Assembly: GCA_007844125.1 (NCBI GenBank)
Contig: CM017570.1
Coordinates: 52,458,609-52,522,608 of the forward strand
Direction of reading: 5' to 3'
DNA length: 64,000 nucleotides
From: Sinonovacula constricta
Lineage: Eukaryota > Mollusca > Bivalvia > Cardiida > Solecurtidae
Of this stretch, positions 53,518 to 64,000 are shown piece by piece; the stretch's first letter is position 1; the number at the start of each line of letters is the position of its first letter. A program made the position numbers and the translations under genes. The notes under the pieces were generated by a model. The model saw only the letters and a list, made by a program, of their open reading frames with translations. It was not told the DNA's origin and did no database searches.

Positions 53518-56500
53518 CAATATCATATACCCAGGTCCTCGGTCAATATCATATACCCAGGTCCTCGGTCAATATCATATACCCAGGTCCTCGGTCAATA
53601 TCATATACCCAGGTCCTCGGTCAATATCATATACCCAGGTCCTCGGTCAATATCATATACCCAGGTCCTCGGTCAATATAATATACCCAGGTCCTCGGTC
53701 AATATCATATACCCAGGTCCTTGGTCAATATCATACTACCCAGGTCCTCGGACAATATCATACTACCAAGGTCCTCGGTCAATATCATATACCCAGGTCC
53801 TCTGTCAATATCACACTACCCAGGTCCTCTGTCAATATCATATACCCAGGTCCTTGGTCAATATACTACCCAGGTCCTTGGTCAGTATCGTACTACCCAG
53901 GTCCGTGGTCAATCTCATACTACCCAGGTCCTCGGTCAATATCATACTACCAAGGTCCTCGGTCAATATCAGACTACCCAGGTCCTCTGTCAATATCACA
54001 CTACCCAGGTCCTCTGTCAATATCATATACCCAGGTCCTTGGTCAATATACTACTCAGGTCCTCTGTCAATATCACACTACCCAGGTCCTTGGTCAACAT
54101 CATACTACCCAGGTCCTGGTCAATATCATACTACCCAGGTCCTTGGTCAATATCATACTACCCAGGCCTTTGATCAATATCATACTACCCAGGTCCATGG
54201 TCAATATCATACTACCCAGGCCCTTGATCAATATCATACTACCCAGGTCCTTGGTCAATATCATACTACCCAGGTCCTTGGTCAACATCATACTACCCAG
54301 GTCCTGGTCAATATCATACTACCCAGGTCCTTGGTCAATATCATACTACCCAGGCCTTTGATCAATATCATACTACCCAGGTCCATGGTCAATATCATAC
54401 TACCCAGGCCCTTGATCAATATCATACTACCCAGGTCCTTGGTTAATATCATACTACCCAGGTCATGGTCAATATCACACTACCTAGGTCCTCGGTCAAT
54501 ATCACACTACCCAGGTCCTTGGTTAATATCATACTACCCAGGTCATGGTCAATATCACACTACCCAGGTCCTTGGTCAATATCATACTACCCAGGTCCTT
54601 GGTTAATATCATACTACCCAGGTCCATGGTCAATATCATACTACCCAGGCCCTTGATCAATATCATACTATCCAGGTCATGGTCAATATCATACTACCCA
54701 GGTCCTTGGTCAACATCATACTACCCAGGTCCTCTGTCAACATCATACTACCCAGGTCCTTGGTCAGTATCATACTACCCAGGTCATGGTCAACATCATA
54801 CTACCCAGGTCCTCTGTCAACATCATACTACCCAGGTCCTTGGTCAATATCATACTACCCAGGTCATGGTCAACATCATACTACCCAGGTCCTCTGTCAA
54901 CATCATACTACCCAGGTCCTCGGTCAGTATCATACTACCCAGGTCCTCTGTCAACATCATACTACCCAGGTCCTTGGTCAACATCATACTACCCAGGTCC
55001 TCGGTCAGTATCACACTACCCAGGTCCTCTGTCAATGTCATATACCCAGGTCCTTAGTCAATTTCACACTACCCAGGTTCTTGGTCAATATCACACTACC
55101 CAGGTCCTTGGTCAATATCATACTACCCAGGTCCTCTGTCAATATCACACTACCCAGGTCCTTTGTCAATATCATACTACCTAGGTCCTTGGTCAGTATC
55201 ATACTACCCAGGTACTTGGTCAATATCACACTACCCAGGTCCTCTGTCAATATAATATACCCAGGATACTACCCAGGTCCTCTGTCAATATCATACTACC
55301 CAGGTCCTTGGTCAATATCATACTACCCAGGTCCTGGTCAATATCATACTACCCAGGTCCTTGGTCAATATCATACTACCCAGGCCTTTGATCAATATCA
55401 TACTACCCAGGTCCATGGTCAATATCATACTACCCAGGCCCTTGATCAATATCATACTACCCAGGTCCTTGGTCAATATCATACTACCCAGGTCCTTGGT
55501 CAACATCATACTACCCAGGTCCTGGTCAATATCATACTATCCAGGTCCTTGGTCAATATCATACTACCCAGGCCTTTGATCAATATCATACTACCCAGGT
55601 CCATGGTCAATATCATACTACCCAGGCCCTTGATCAATATCATACTACCCAGGTCCTTGGTTAATATCATACTACCCAGGTCATGGTCAATATCACACTA
55701 CCTAGGTCCTCGGTCAATATCACACTACCCAGGTCCTTGGTTAATATCATACTACCCAGGTCATGGTCAATATCACACTACCCAGGTCCTTGGTCAATAT
55801 CATACTACCCAGGTCCTTGGTTAATATCATACTACCCAGGTCCATGGTCAATATCATACTACCCAGGCCCTTGATCAATATCATACTATCCAGGTCATGG
55901 TCAATATCATACTACCCAGGTCCTTGGTCAACATCATACTACCCAGGTCCTCTGTCAACATCATACTACCCAGGTCCTTGGTCAGTATCATACTACCCAG
56001 GTCATGGTCAACATCATACTACCCAGGTCCTCTGTCAACATCATACTACCCAGGTCCTTGGTCAATATCATACTACCCAGGTCATGGTCAACATCATACT
56101 ACCCAGGTCCTCTGTCAACATCATACTACCCAGGTCCTCGGTCAGTATCATACTACCCAGGTCCTCTGTCAACATCATACTACCCAGGTCCTTGGTCAAC
56201 ATCATACTACCCAGGTCCTCGGTCAGTATCACACTACCCAGGTCCTCTGTCAATGTCATATACCCAGGTCCTTAGTCAATTTCACACTACCCAGGTTCTT
56301 GGTCAATATCACACTACCCAGGTCCTTGGTCAATATCATACTACCCAGGTCCTCTGTCAATATCACACTACCCAGGTCCTTTGTCAATATCATACTACCT
56401 AGGTCCTTGGTCAGTATCATACTACCCAGGTACTTGGTCAATATCACACTACCCAGGTCCTCTGTCAATATAATATACCCAGGATACTACCCAGGTCCTC

Positions 56501-59500
56501 TGTCAATATCATACTACCCAGGTCCTTGGTCAATATCATATACCCAGGTCCTTGGTCAATATCATATACCCAGGTCCTTGCTTAATATCACACTACCCAG
56601 GTCCTCCATCAATATAATATACCCAGGATACTACCTAGGTCCTCTGTCAATATCATACTACCCAGGTCCTCTGTCAATATCATACTACCCAGGTCATCGG
56701 TCAATATCCTACTACCCAGGTCCTCGGTCAATATCATACTACCCAGGTCCTTGGTCAGTATCATACTACCCAGGTCCTCTTGTCAATATCATATACCCAG
56801 GTCATGGTCAGTATCATACTACCCAGGTCCTCTGTCAGTATCAAACTACCCAGGTCCTTGGTCAGTATTATACTACCCAGGTCCTCGGTCAGTATCACAC
56901 TACCCAGGTCCTTGGTCAATATCGTACTACCCAGGTTCTCTGTCAATATCATATAACCAGGTCCTCGGTCAGTATCATACTTCCCAGGACCTTGGTCAAT
57001 ATCATACTACCCAGGTCTGCGGTCAATATCATACTACCCATGTCCTCGGTCAATATCACACTACCCAGGTCCTCTGTCACCATCACACTACCCAGGTCCT
57101 CTGTCAATATCATAAACCCAGGTCCTCGGGTCAATATCAGACTACCCAGGTCCTCGGTCAGTATCACACTACCCAGGTCCTTGGTCAATATCATACTACC
57201 CAGGTCCTCTGTCAATATCATATACCCAGGTCATGGTCAGTATCATACTACCCAGGTCCTCTGTCAATATCACACTACCCAGGTCCTTGGTCAGTATCAC
57301 ACTACCCAGGTCCTCGGTCAACATCACACTACCTAGGTCCTTGGTCAATATCACACTACCCAGGTCCTCTGTCAATATCACACTACCCAGGTCCTTTGTC
57401 AGTATCATACTACCCAGGTCCTTGGTCACTATCACACTACCCAGGTCCTTTGTCACTATCACACTACCCATGTCCTCGGTCAACATACTACCAAGGTTCT
57501 TGGTCAATATCATACTACCCAGGTCCTTGGTCAATATCATACTACCCAGGTCCTTGGTCAATATCATACTACCCAGGTTCTTGGTCAATATCATACTACC
57601 CAGGTCCTCGGTCAACATACTACCAAGGTTCTTGGTCAATATCATACTACCCAGGTCCTTGGTCAATATCATACTACCCAGGTCCTTGGTCAATATCATA
57701 CTACCCAGGTCCTTGGTCAATATCATACTACCCAGGTCCTTGGTCAATATCACACTACCCAGGTCCTCTGTCAATATCACACTACCCAGGTCCTCTGTCA
57801 ATATCACACTACCCAGGTCCTCTGTCAATATCACACTACCTAGGTCCTTGGTCAGTATCACACTACCCAGGTCCTCGGTCAACATCACACTACCTAGGTC
57901 CTTGGTCAATATCACACTACCCAGGTCCTCTGTCAATATCACACTACCCAGGTCCTTTGTCAGTATCATACTACCCAGGTCCTTGGTCACTATCACACTA
58001 CCCAGGTCCTTTGTCACTATCACACTACCCAGGTCCTTGGTCAATATCATACTACCCAGGTCCTCGGTCAACATACTACCAAGGTTCTTGGTCAATATCA
58101 TACTACCCAGGTCCTTGGTCAATATCATACTACCCAGGTCCTTGGTCAATATCATACTACCCAGGTCCTTGGTCAATATCATACTACCCAGGTCCTCGGT
58201 CAACATACTACCAAGGTTCTTGGTCAATATCATACTACCCAGGTCCTTGGTCAATATCAGACTACCCAGGTCCTTGGTCAATATCATACTACCCAGGTCC
58301 TCTGTCAATATCATACTACCCAGGTCCTCGGTCAACATACTACCAAGGTTCTTGGTCAATATCATACTACCCAGGTCCTTGGTCAATATCATACTACCCA
58401 GGTCCTTGGTCAATATCATACTACCCAGGTCCTCGGTCAATATCATACTACCCAGGTCCTTGGTCAATATCATACTACCCAGGTCCATGGTCAATATCAT
58501 ACTACCCAGGTCCTTGGTCAATATCATACTACCAAGGTTCTTGGTCAATATCATACTACCCAGGTCCTTGGTCAATATCATACTACCCAGGTCCGTGGTC
58601 AATATCACACTACCCAGGTCCTTGGTCAATATCATACTACACAGGTCCTTGGTCAATATCATACTACCCAGGTCCTTGGTCAATATCATACTACCCAGGT
58701 CCTCTGTCAATATCACACTACCCAGGTCCTTGGTCAGTATTGTACTACCCAGGTCCTTGGTCAGTATCATATACCCAGGTCCTCTGTCAATATCACACTA
58801 CCCAGGTCCTTGGTCAGTATCATATACCCAGGTCCTCGGTCAACATCATACTACCAAGGTCCTTGGTCATTATCATACACCCAGGTCCTCTGTCAATATC
58901 ACACTACCCAGGTCCTTGGTCAGTATCACACTACCCAGGTCCTTGGTCAGTATCATACTATCAAGGTCCTCGGTCAATATCATACTACCTAGGTCCTTGG
59001 TCAATAACATACTACCAAGGTCCTCGGTCAATATCACACTACCCAGGTCCTTGGTCAGTATTATATACCCAGGTCCTTGGTCAACATCATACTACCCAGG
59101 TCCTCGGTCAATATCATATACCCAGGTCCTCTGTCAATATCACACTACCCAGGTCCTCTGTCAATATCACACTACCCAGGTCCGTGGTCAATATCACACT
59201 ACCAAGGTCCTCTGTCACCATCACACTACCCAGGTCCTCTGTCAATATCATAAACCCAGGTCCTCGATCAATATCAGACTACCCAGGTCCTCGGTCAGTA
59301 TCATACATCCCAGGACCTTGGTCAACATCATACTACCCATGTCCTCGGTCAATATCACACTACCAAGGTCCTCTGTCACCATCACACTACCCAGGTCCTC
59401 TGTCAATATCATAAACCCAGGTCCTCGGTCAATATCAGACTACCCAGGTCCTCGGTCAGTATCACACTACCCAGGTCCTTGGTCAATATCATACTACCCA

Positions 59501-61420
59501 GGTCCTCTGTCAATATCATATACCCAGGTCATGGTCAGTATCATACTACCCAGGTCCTTGGTCAGTATCACACTACCCAGGTCCTCGGTCAACATCACAC
59601 TACCTAGGTCCTTGGTCAATATCACACTACCCAGGTCCTCTGTCAATATCACACTACCCAGGTCCTTTGTCAGTATCATACTACCCAGGTCCTTGGTCAC
59701 TATCACACTACCCAGGTCCTTTGTCAATATCACACTACCCAGGTCCTCGGTCAACATACTACCAAGGTTCTTGGTCAATATCCTACTACCCAGGTCCTTG
59801 GTCAATATCATACTACCCAGGTCCTTGGTCAATATCATACTACCCAGGTCCGTGGTCAATATCATACTACCCAGGTCCTTGGTCAATATCACACTACCCA
59901 GGTCCTCTGTCAATATCACACTACCCAGGTCCTTTGTCAATATCATACTACCCAGGTCCCCTGTCAATATCACACTACCCAGGTCCTCTGTCAATATCAT
60001 ACTACCCAGGTCCTCTGTCAATATCACACTACCCAGGTCCTCGGTCAATATCATACTACCCAGGTCCTCTGTCAATATCACACTACCCAGGTCCTCTGTC
60101 AATATCATACTACCCAGGTCCTCTGTCAATATCACACTACCCAGGTCCGTGGTCAATATCACACTACCCAGGTCCTCTGTTAATATCATACTACCTAGGT
60201 CCTTGGTCAATATCACACTACCCAGGTCCGTGGTCAATATCATACTACCCAGGTCCGTGGTCAATATCATACTACCCAGGTCCTTGGTCAATAGCATACT
60301 ACCCAGGTTCGTGGTCAATATCATTATACTACCCAGGTCCTTGGTCAATATCATACTACCCAGGTCCGTGGTCAATATCATACTACCCAGGTCCTCTGTC
60401 AATATCACACTACCCAGGTCCTTGGTCAATATCATACTACCCAGGTCCTTGGTCAATATCATACTACCCAGGTCCGTGGTCAATATCATACTACCCAGGT
60501 CCTCTGTCAATATCAAACTACCCAGGTCCTTGGTCAATATCATACTACCCAGGTCCTTGGTCAATATCATACTACCCAGGTCCGTGGTCAATATCATACT
60601 ACCCAGGTCCTTGGTCAATATCACACTACCCAGGTCCTCTGTCAATATCACACTACCCAGGTCCTTTGTCAATATCATACTACCCAGGTCCTCTGTCAAT
60701 ATCACACTACCCAGGTCCTCTGTCAATATCATACTACCCAGGTCCTCTGTCAATATCACACTACCCAGGTCCTCTGTCAATATCATACTACCTAGGTCCT
60801 CTGTCAATATCACACTACCCAGGTCCTCTGTCAATATCATACTACCTAGGTCCTTGGTCACTATCACACTACCCAGGCCCTTGGTCAACATACTACCAAG
60901 GTTCTTGTTCAATATCATACTACCCAGGTCCTTGGTCAATATCATACTACCCAGGTCCGTGGTCAATATCATACTACCCAGGTCCGTGGTCAGTATCATA
61001 CTACCCAGGTCCGTGGTCAATATCATACTACCCAGGTCCGTGGTCAGTATCATACTACCCAGGTCCGTGGTCAATATCACACTACCCAGGTCCGTGGTCA
61101 ATATCATACTACCCAGGTTCTTGTTCAATATCATACTACCCAGGTTCTTGTTCAATATCATACTACCCAGGTCCTTGATCAACATCATACTACCCAGGTC
61201 CTTGGTCAATATCATACTACCTAGGTCCTTGGTTAATATCATACTACCCAGGTCCTTGGTCAATATCATACTACCTAGGTCCTTGGTTAATATCATACTA
61301 CACAGGTGCTCGGTCAATATTATACTACCCAGGTCCTCGGTCAACATCATACTACCCAGGTCCTTGGTCAATATTATACTACCAAGGTCCTTGGTCAATA
61401 TCATACTATCCAGGTCCTTA
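53518..61420 (+). repeat. 26/27-bp minisatellite, 7.9 kb (~290 units)
   Basis: Two unit forms alternate: 27 bp (GTCAATATCATACTACCCAG then GTCCTTG) and 26 bp (the same with CATATACCC). The left 200 bp are almost pure 26-bp units with GTCCTCG; the right two thirds are mostly 27-bp units. Variants include CCTCTGTC, CCGTGGTC, TTGATC, TCACAC and CAGTATC. A block of about 1218 bp is duplicated in tandem (54100-55317 and 55318-56535), and longer-range copies are seen (57.23-57.50 against 59.51-59.76 kb). Runs of 27-bp units keep several frames open, up to 1406 codons on plus (57233-61453, repeating NIILPRSLV) and 657 on minus (repeating GSMILTKDL). I regard these as artefacts. Confidence 0.97.
54100..56535 (+). 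repeat. 1218-bp higher-order tandem duplication within the 27-bp array
   Basis: The irregular order of 26/27-bp variants from about 54100 to 55317, including rare markers (GGCCTTTGATC, GGCCCTTGATC, ACTATCCAGG, GGATACTACCC), is repeated at an offset of exactly 1218 bp with very few differences. Both copies carry the same set of open and closed frames at this offset. Confidence 0.9.
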
Positions 61421-62166
61421 AAAATGTTTACCTCAACACAAGTCTTGATTTGAATAATATTCATCAAAGGTCTAATTTTTATATTATTCTGAAAGATTTG
61501 ATTGTTTGTGCATCATACAGATGCTACTGAAAGCATCCTCAGAAGTTAAAAACATAAATTTATATTTCTTCGAAAATGTACTGACTCTACATAACCAGAT
61601 TTTTACAAGTAAGAGCATGAATGTAAAACATCCAAGGGGCCGTAGCGAGCATGTGTTTTAAAATTGCAGATGACTATCCTGAGAATGAAACATTCTAAAA
61701 CTGGGTGATTCATTAAAAAAATTATGTTCAAGTAACAAACTATAACTCTGATGGGAACTAGATTATCTGCAGCTTTGCTTCCTTCCTTGTCGCCTACATC
61801 TTTAATTACAACCTGTTTTGTTAACATTGGCATTCTTGCTACTTGGTTCCTTTGTTAAACTAGATATCGCCACACAGTTGCAAATTCCTATTATTGCCTG
61901 GAACCTTGTTTTATAATTGCAAGCTACTGTTTATTGTTGCAAGTTACACTGTACAAAGTGGAATACTTAGTTCTTTTCTCTGAAAAAGGTCTCACAGAAC
62001 AGCTGCAAGTTCCGATTATTACCTGCTACACTATCATCTTCATAAACAAATGAATTCCATAAGAAGTAACGTAACTCATTGCCACAAGGGAGATAAAACT
62101 GTGCAATTTGAATAGTTAGAGTAATGTCCTCTTATAAATAAAGATGGAATAATGAATGGCCTTGTT
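61421..62166. other. Intergenic, nothing recognised
   Basis: Two phrases TTGCAAATTCCTATTATTGCC (61877) and CTGCAAGTTCCGATTATTACC (62001) suggest a local duplication about 124 bp apart. The minus-strand frame 61603-61833 is featureless. Confidence 0.4.
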
Positions 62167-62290
62167 GATTGATTTAATTTTTTTGTTGGTTATATTGCAC
62201 TGACAGCATTATGGTTATATTGGTGAGGGCCAGCTAGTATTGATGTAGGTAGACCCCAGGGGGTGGGGAGTGATTATTAGATTATACATC
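62167..62290 (-). mobile_element. SINE-3-like fragment
   Basis: TTGTTGGTTATATTGCACTG, ATTATGGTTATATTGGTGAGG and GATGTAGGTAGACCCCAGG resemble the SINE-3 3' half (GGTGGAGGTAGACCCCAGA at 20185). Weak. Confidence 0.4.
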
Positions 62291-62766
62291 AGTCATTGGA
62301 TCACTTAACTGTTTTGTACCAGACCTCCTATCCATAAATAAGCTTAAATTATTCTTTTCTTAAATTAAACTAAGGAATTTTCTTAAATTAAGAGAAAAAA
62401 GTACTTAGATTTTTCTTCATTAAAAGGTTTTATGTTGAAATTAAATGAAGGTTTCTGACATCTAAGGAAATATTTCATAAGTATGGGAAATTTATTAAGT
62501 TTAAGTAAGTAAACTATCTAAGACTCATTATAGAAATGCCTCCAGGGCGATTTGTGGATCAATAAAGCTTGCACAAACCTTGCATGTTTAGGGTTTAAAT
62601 TGCTCAATTCAGGGTTTTAATCACTCAGTAATTCAACACCATGGGCAATCATTAATCCTTTATGTGCTGTAGTTGTTTATAATCAATACAATATCTAAAT
62701 TTTTTTGCTTGCAAGCTACATGCAAAGGTAAAAAATATACTGGAACAGACTTAGCAGCAAATAGAC
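62291..62766. other. Intergenic, nothing recognised
   Basis: AT-rich with repeated short phrases such as TTCTTAAATTAA; no gene. Confidence 0.45.
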
Positions 62767-63500
62767 TAGATCCTGATCAGTCAGCTCCCAGCTAGATCCT
62801 GATCAGACAGCTCCCAGCTAGATCCTGATCAGACAGCTCCCAGCTAGATCCTGATCAGTCATTTCCCAGCTAGATCCTGATCAGACAGCTCCCAGCTAGA
62901 TCCTGATCAGACAGCTCCCAGCTAGATCCTGATCAGTCAGCTCCTAGTTAGATCTTGATAGGTCAGCTCCCAGCTAGATCCTGATCAGTCAGCTCCCAGC
63001 TAGATCCTGATCAGACAGCTCCCAGCTAGATCCTGATCAGTCAGCTCCCAGCTAGATCCTGATCAGTTAGCTCCCAGCTAGATCCTGATCAGACAGCTCC
63101 CAGCTAGATCTTGATCAGTCAGCTCCCAGCTAGATCCTGATCAGACAGCTCCCAGCTAGATCCTGATCAGTGAGCTCCTAGCTAGATCCTGATCAGACAG
63201 CTCCCAGCTAGATCCTGATGAGTCATTTCCCAGCTAGATCCTGATCAGACAGCTCCCAGCTAGATCTTGATCAGACAGCTCCCAGCTAGATCCTGGTCAG
63301 TCAGCTCCCATCTAGATCCTGATCAGTCAGGCCCCAGCTAGATACGGATCAGTCAGCTCCCAGCTAGATCCTGATCAGTCATTTCCCAGCTAGATCCAGA
63401 TCAGTCAGGCCCCAGCTAGATCCTGATCAGACAGGCCCCAGCTAGATCCTGATCAGTCAGCTCCCAGCTAGATCCTGATCAGTCAGCTCCCAGCTCGATC
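62767..63500 (+). repeat. 26-bp minisatellite array (~28 units) rich in CTGATCAG palindromes
   Basis: Units read CAGCTCCCAGCTAGATCCTG then ATCAGT/ATCAGA. Most units contain the perfect 8-bp palindrome CTGATCAG, and AGCT occurs twice. Variants with TCATTTCCC and TCAGGCCCC recur, showing small higher-order blocks. Confidence 0.95.
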
Positions 63501-63741
63501 TTTTCAGTTTGCCAGTTGAGACTTTGCAGTGTAAGACATAATGTACTACGTTAAGCTGAAATAATGTGCCGAGAGGGAGTTTAGCTTAGTCTGGTACGCT
63601 GGTTATGATGCTTCAACAAGATAAACTTTCTTCAACATGCAAACTCTAAAAGCCTTCAGATTCAGTATGTATAAGAAGTGAATGGGTTAATGATAATTGT
63701 GATAATCAGCAATACAATCATTGCCGTTGAAATGATTACTG

Positions 63742-64000
63742 TCATTATTAATGATGTCATCATCAACATCTTTTTCATTATAAGCTTCTCATAATCAACA
63801 GTGTCTCCATTATCATCATCACCATCTTCTTCATCAGTATTATAATCATCATCAGCCAACATCATCAGCCATCATCATCATCAACATCATCATCATCATC
63901 ATCATGATCACCATCTTCTTCTTCAGTATTATAATCATCATCAGCCATCATCATCATCTTCAGCATTTCCTTCTTATTCTTCATTATCACTATCTTCATC
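63742..64000 (+). repeat. ATC trinucleotide tract reaching the window edge
   Basis: Imperfect CATCAT runs with an embedded duplication: ATCACCATCTTCTTC then AGTATTATAATCATCATCAG occurs near 63820 and near 63907. Frames such as 63662-63865 (minus, Asp-rich) are low-complexity. Confidence 0.9.

Noticed and set aside
53506..61467. Long open frames (366, 381, 479, 887, 1406 codons on plus; 524, 657 on minus) as genes
   Set aside because: They are translations of the 27-bp repeat in several phases and on both strands at once. There is no non-repetitive domain, and the frames begin and end where 26-bp units or rare stops shift the phase.

Overview
The window looks like non-coding, repeat-dominated eukaryotic nuclear DNA. 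It is AT-rich, with no operons and no long host reading frame. It holds three tRNA-headed SINE families with internal Pol III boxes, a 5'-truncated non-LTR retrotransposon, and DNA-transposon-like elements bounded by inverted repeats. The SINE tails and the minisatellite load are what I would expect of a mollusc, probably a bivalve; that assignment is inference, not something the sequence proves. No complete host gene is recognisable. One short stretch near 42.85 kb could be a first coding exon.

Roughly half of the 64 kb is tandem repeat, made of about 17 apparently unrelated families with units of 17 to 128 bp. In order they are: a 40-bp array (2.5-8.3 kb, split by two transposons); 81 bp (9.9-10.8 kb); a GTTAAC-rich 14-16 bp array (11.7-14.0 kb); 51 bp (15.7-16.0 kb); 17 bp (16.3 kb); 39 bp (17.3-18.9 kb); 59 bp (21.9-26.5 kb); 77 bp (26.9-29.3 kb); 128 bp (29.3-29.6 kb); 41 bp (30.1-32.7 kb); a G/T-only-biased 29 bp array (34.4-36.3 kb); 48 bp (41.0-41.4 kb); 50 bp (44.2-45.1 kb); 20 bp (46.8-47.0 kb); 31 bp (48.4-49.0 kb); 26-27 bp (53.5-61.4 kb, the largest); and 26 bp (62.8-63.5 kb). 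Trinucleotide repeats lie at 45.7 kb and at the right edge.

Between the arrays lie dispersed elements. Three tRNA-derived SINE families (called SINE-1, -2 and -3 here) have several copies, some with perfect 11-15 bp target-site duplications. A MITE family of about 480 bp sits in TTAA sites (five copies). A second MITE family has ends reading AGGCC...GGCCT. Two further dispersed repeats occur at both 0.2-1.8 kb and 39.2-40.4 kb. Nesting gives a relative chronology: SINE-1 lies inside a MITE and inside a SINE-2, and a LINE and a 1.26-kb TIR element lie inside the 40-bp array.

The most interesting theme is the origin of the minisatellites. The 50-bp array corresponds to a contiguous internal segment of SINE-3. 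The 20-bp array is an expansion of an internal SINE-2 segment with SINE-2 flanks still in place. The end of one MITE-2 copy has been multiplied in tandem. These three cases show transposon pieces becoming tandem arrays in this locus. The very long open frames over several arrays come from unit lengths divisible by three and are not annotated as genes. All identities and copy numbers were estimated by eye.
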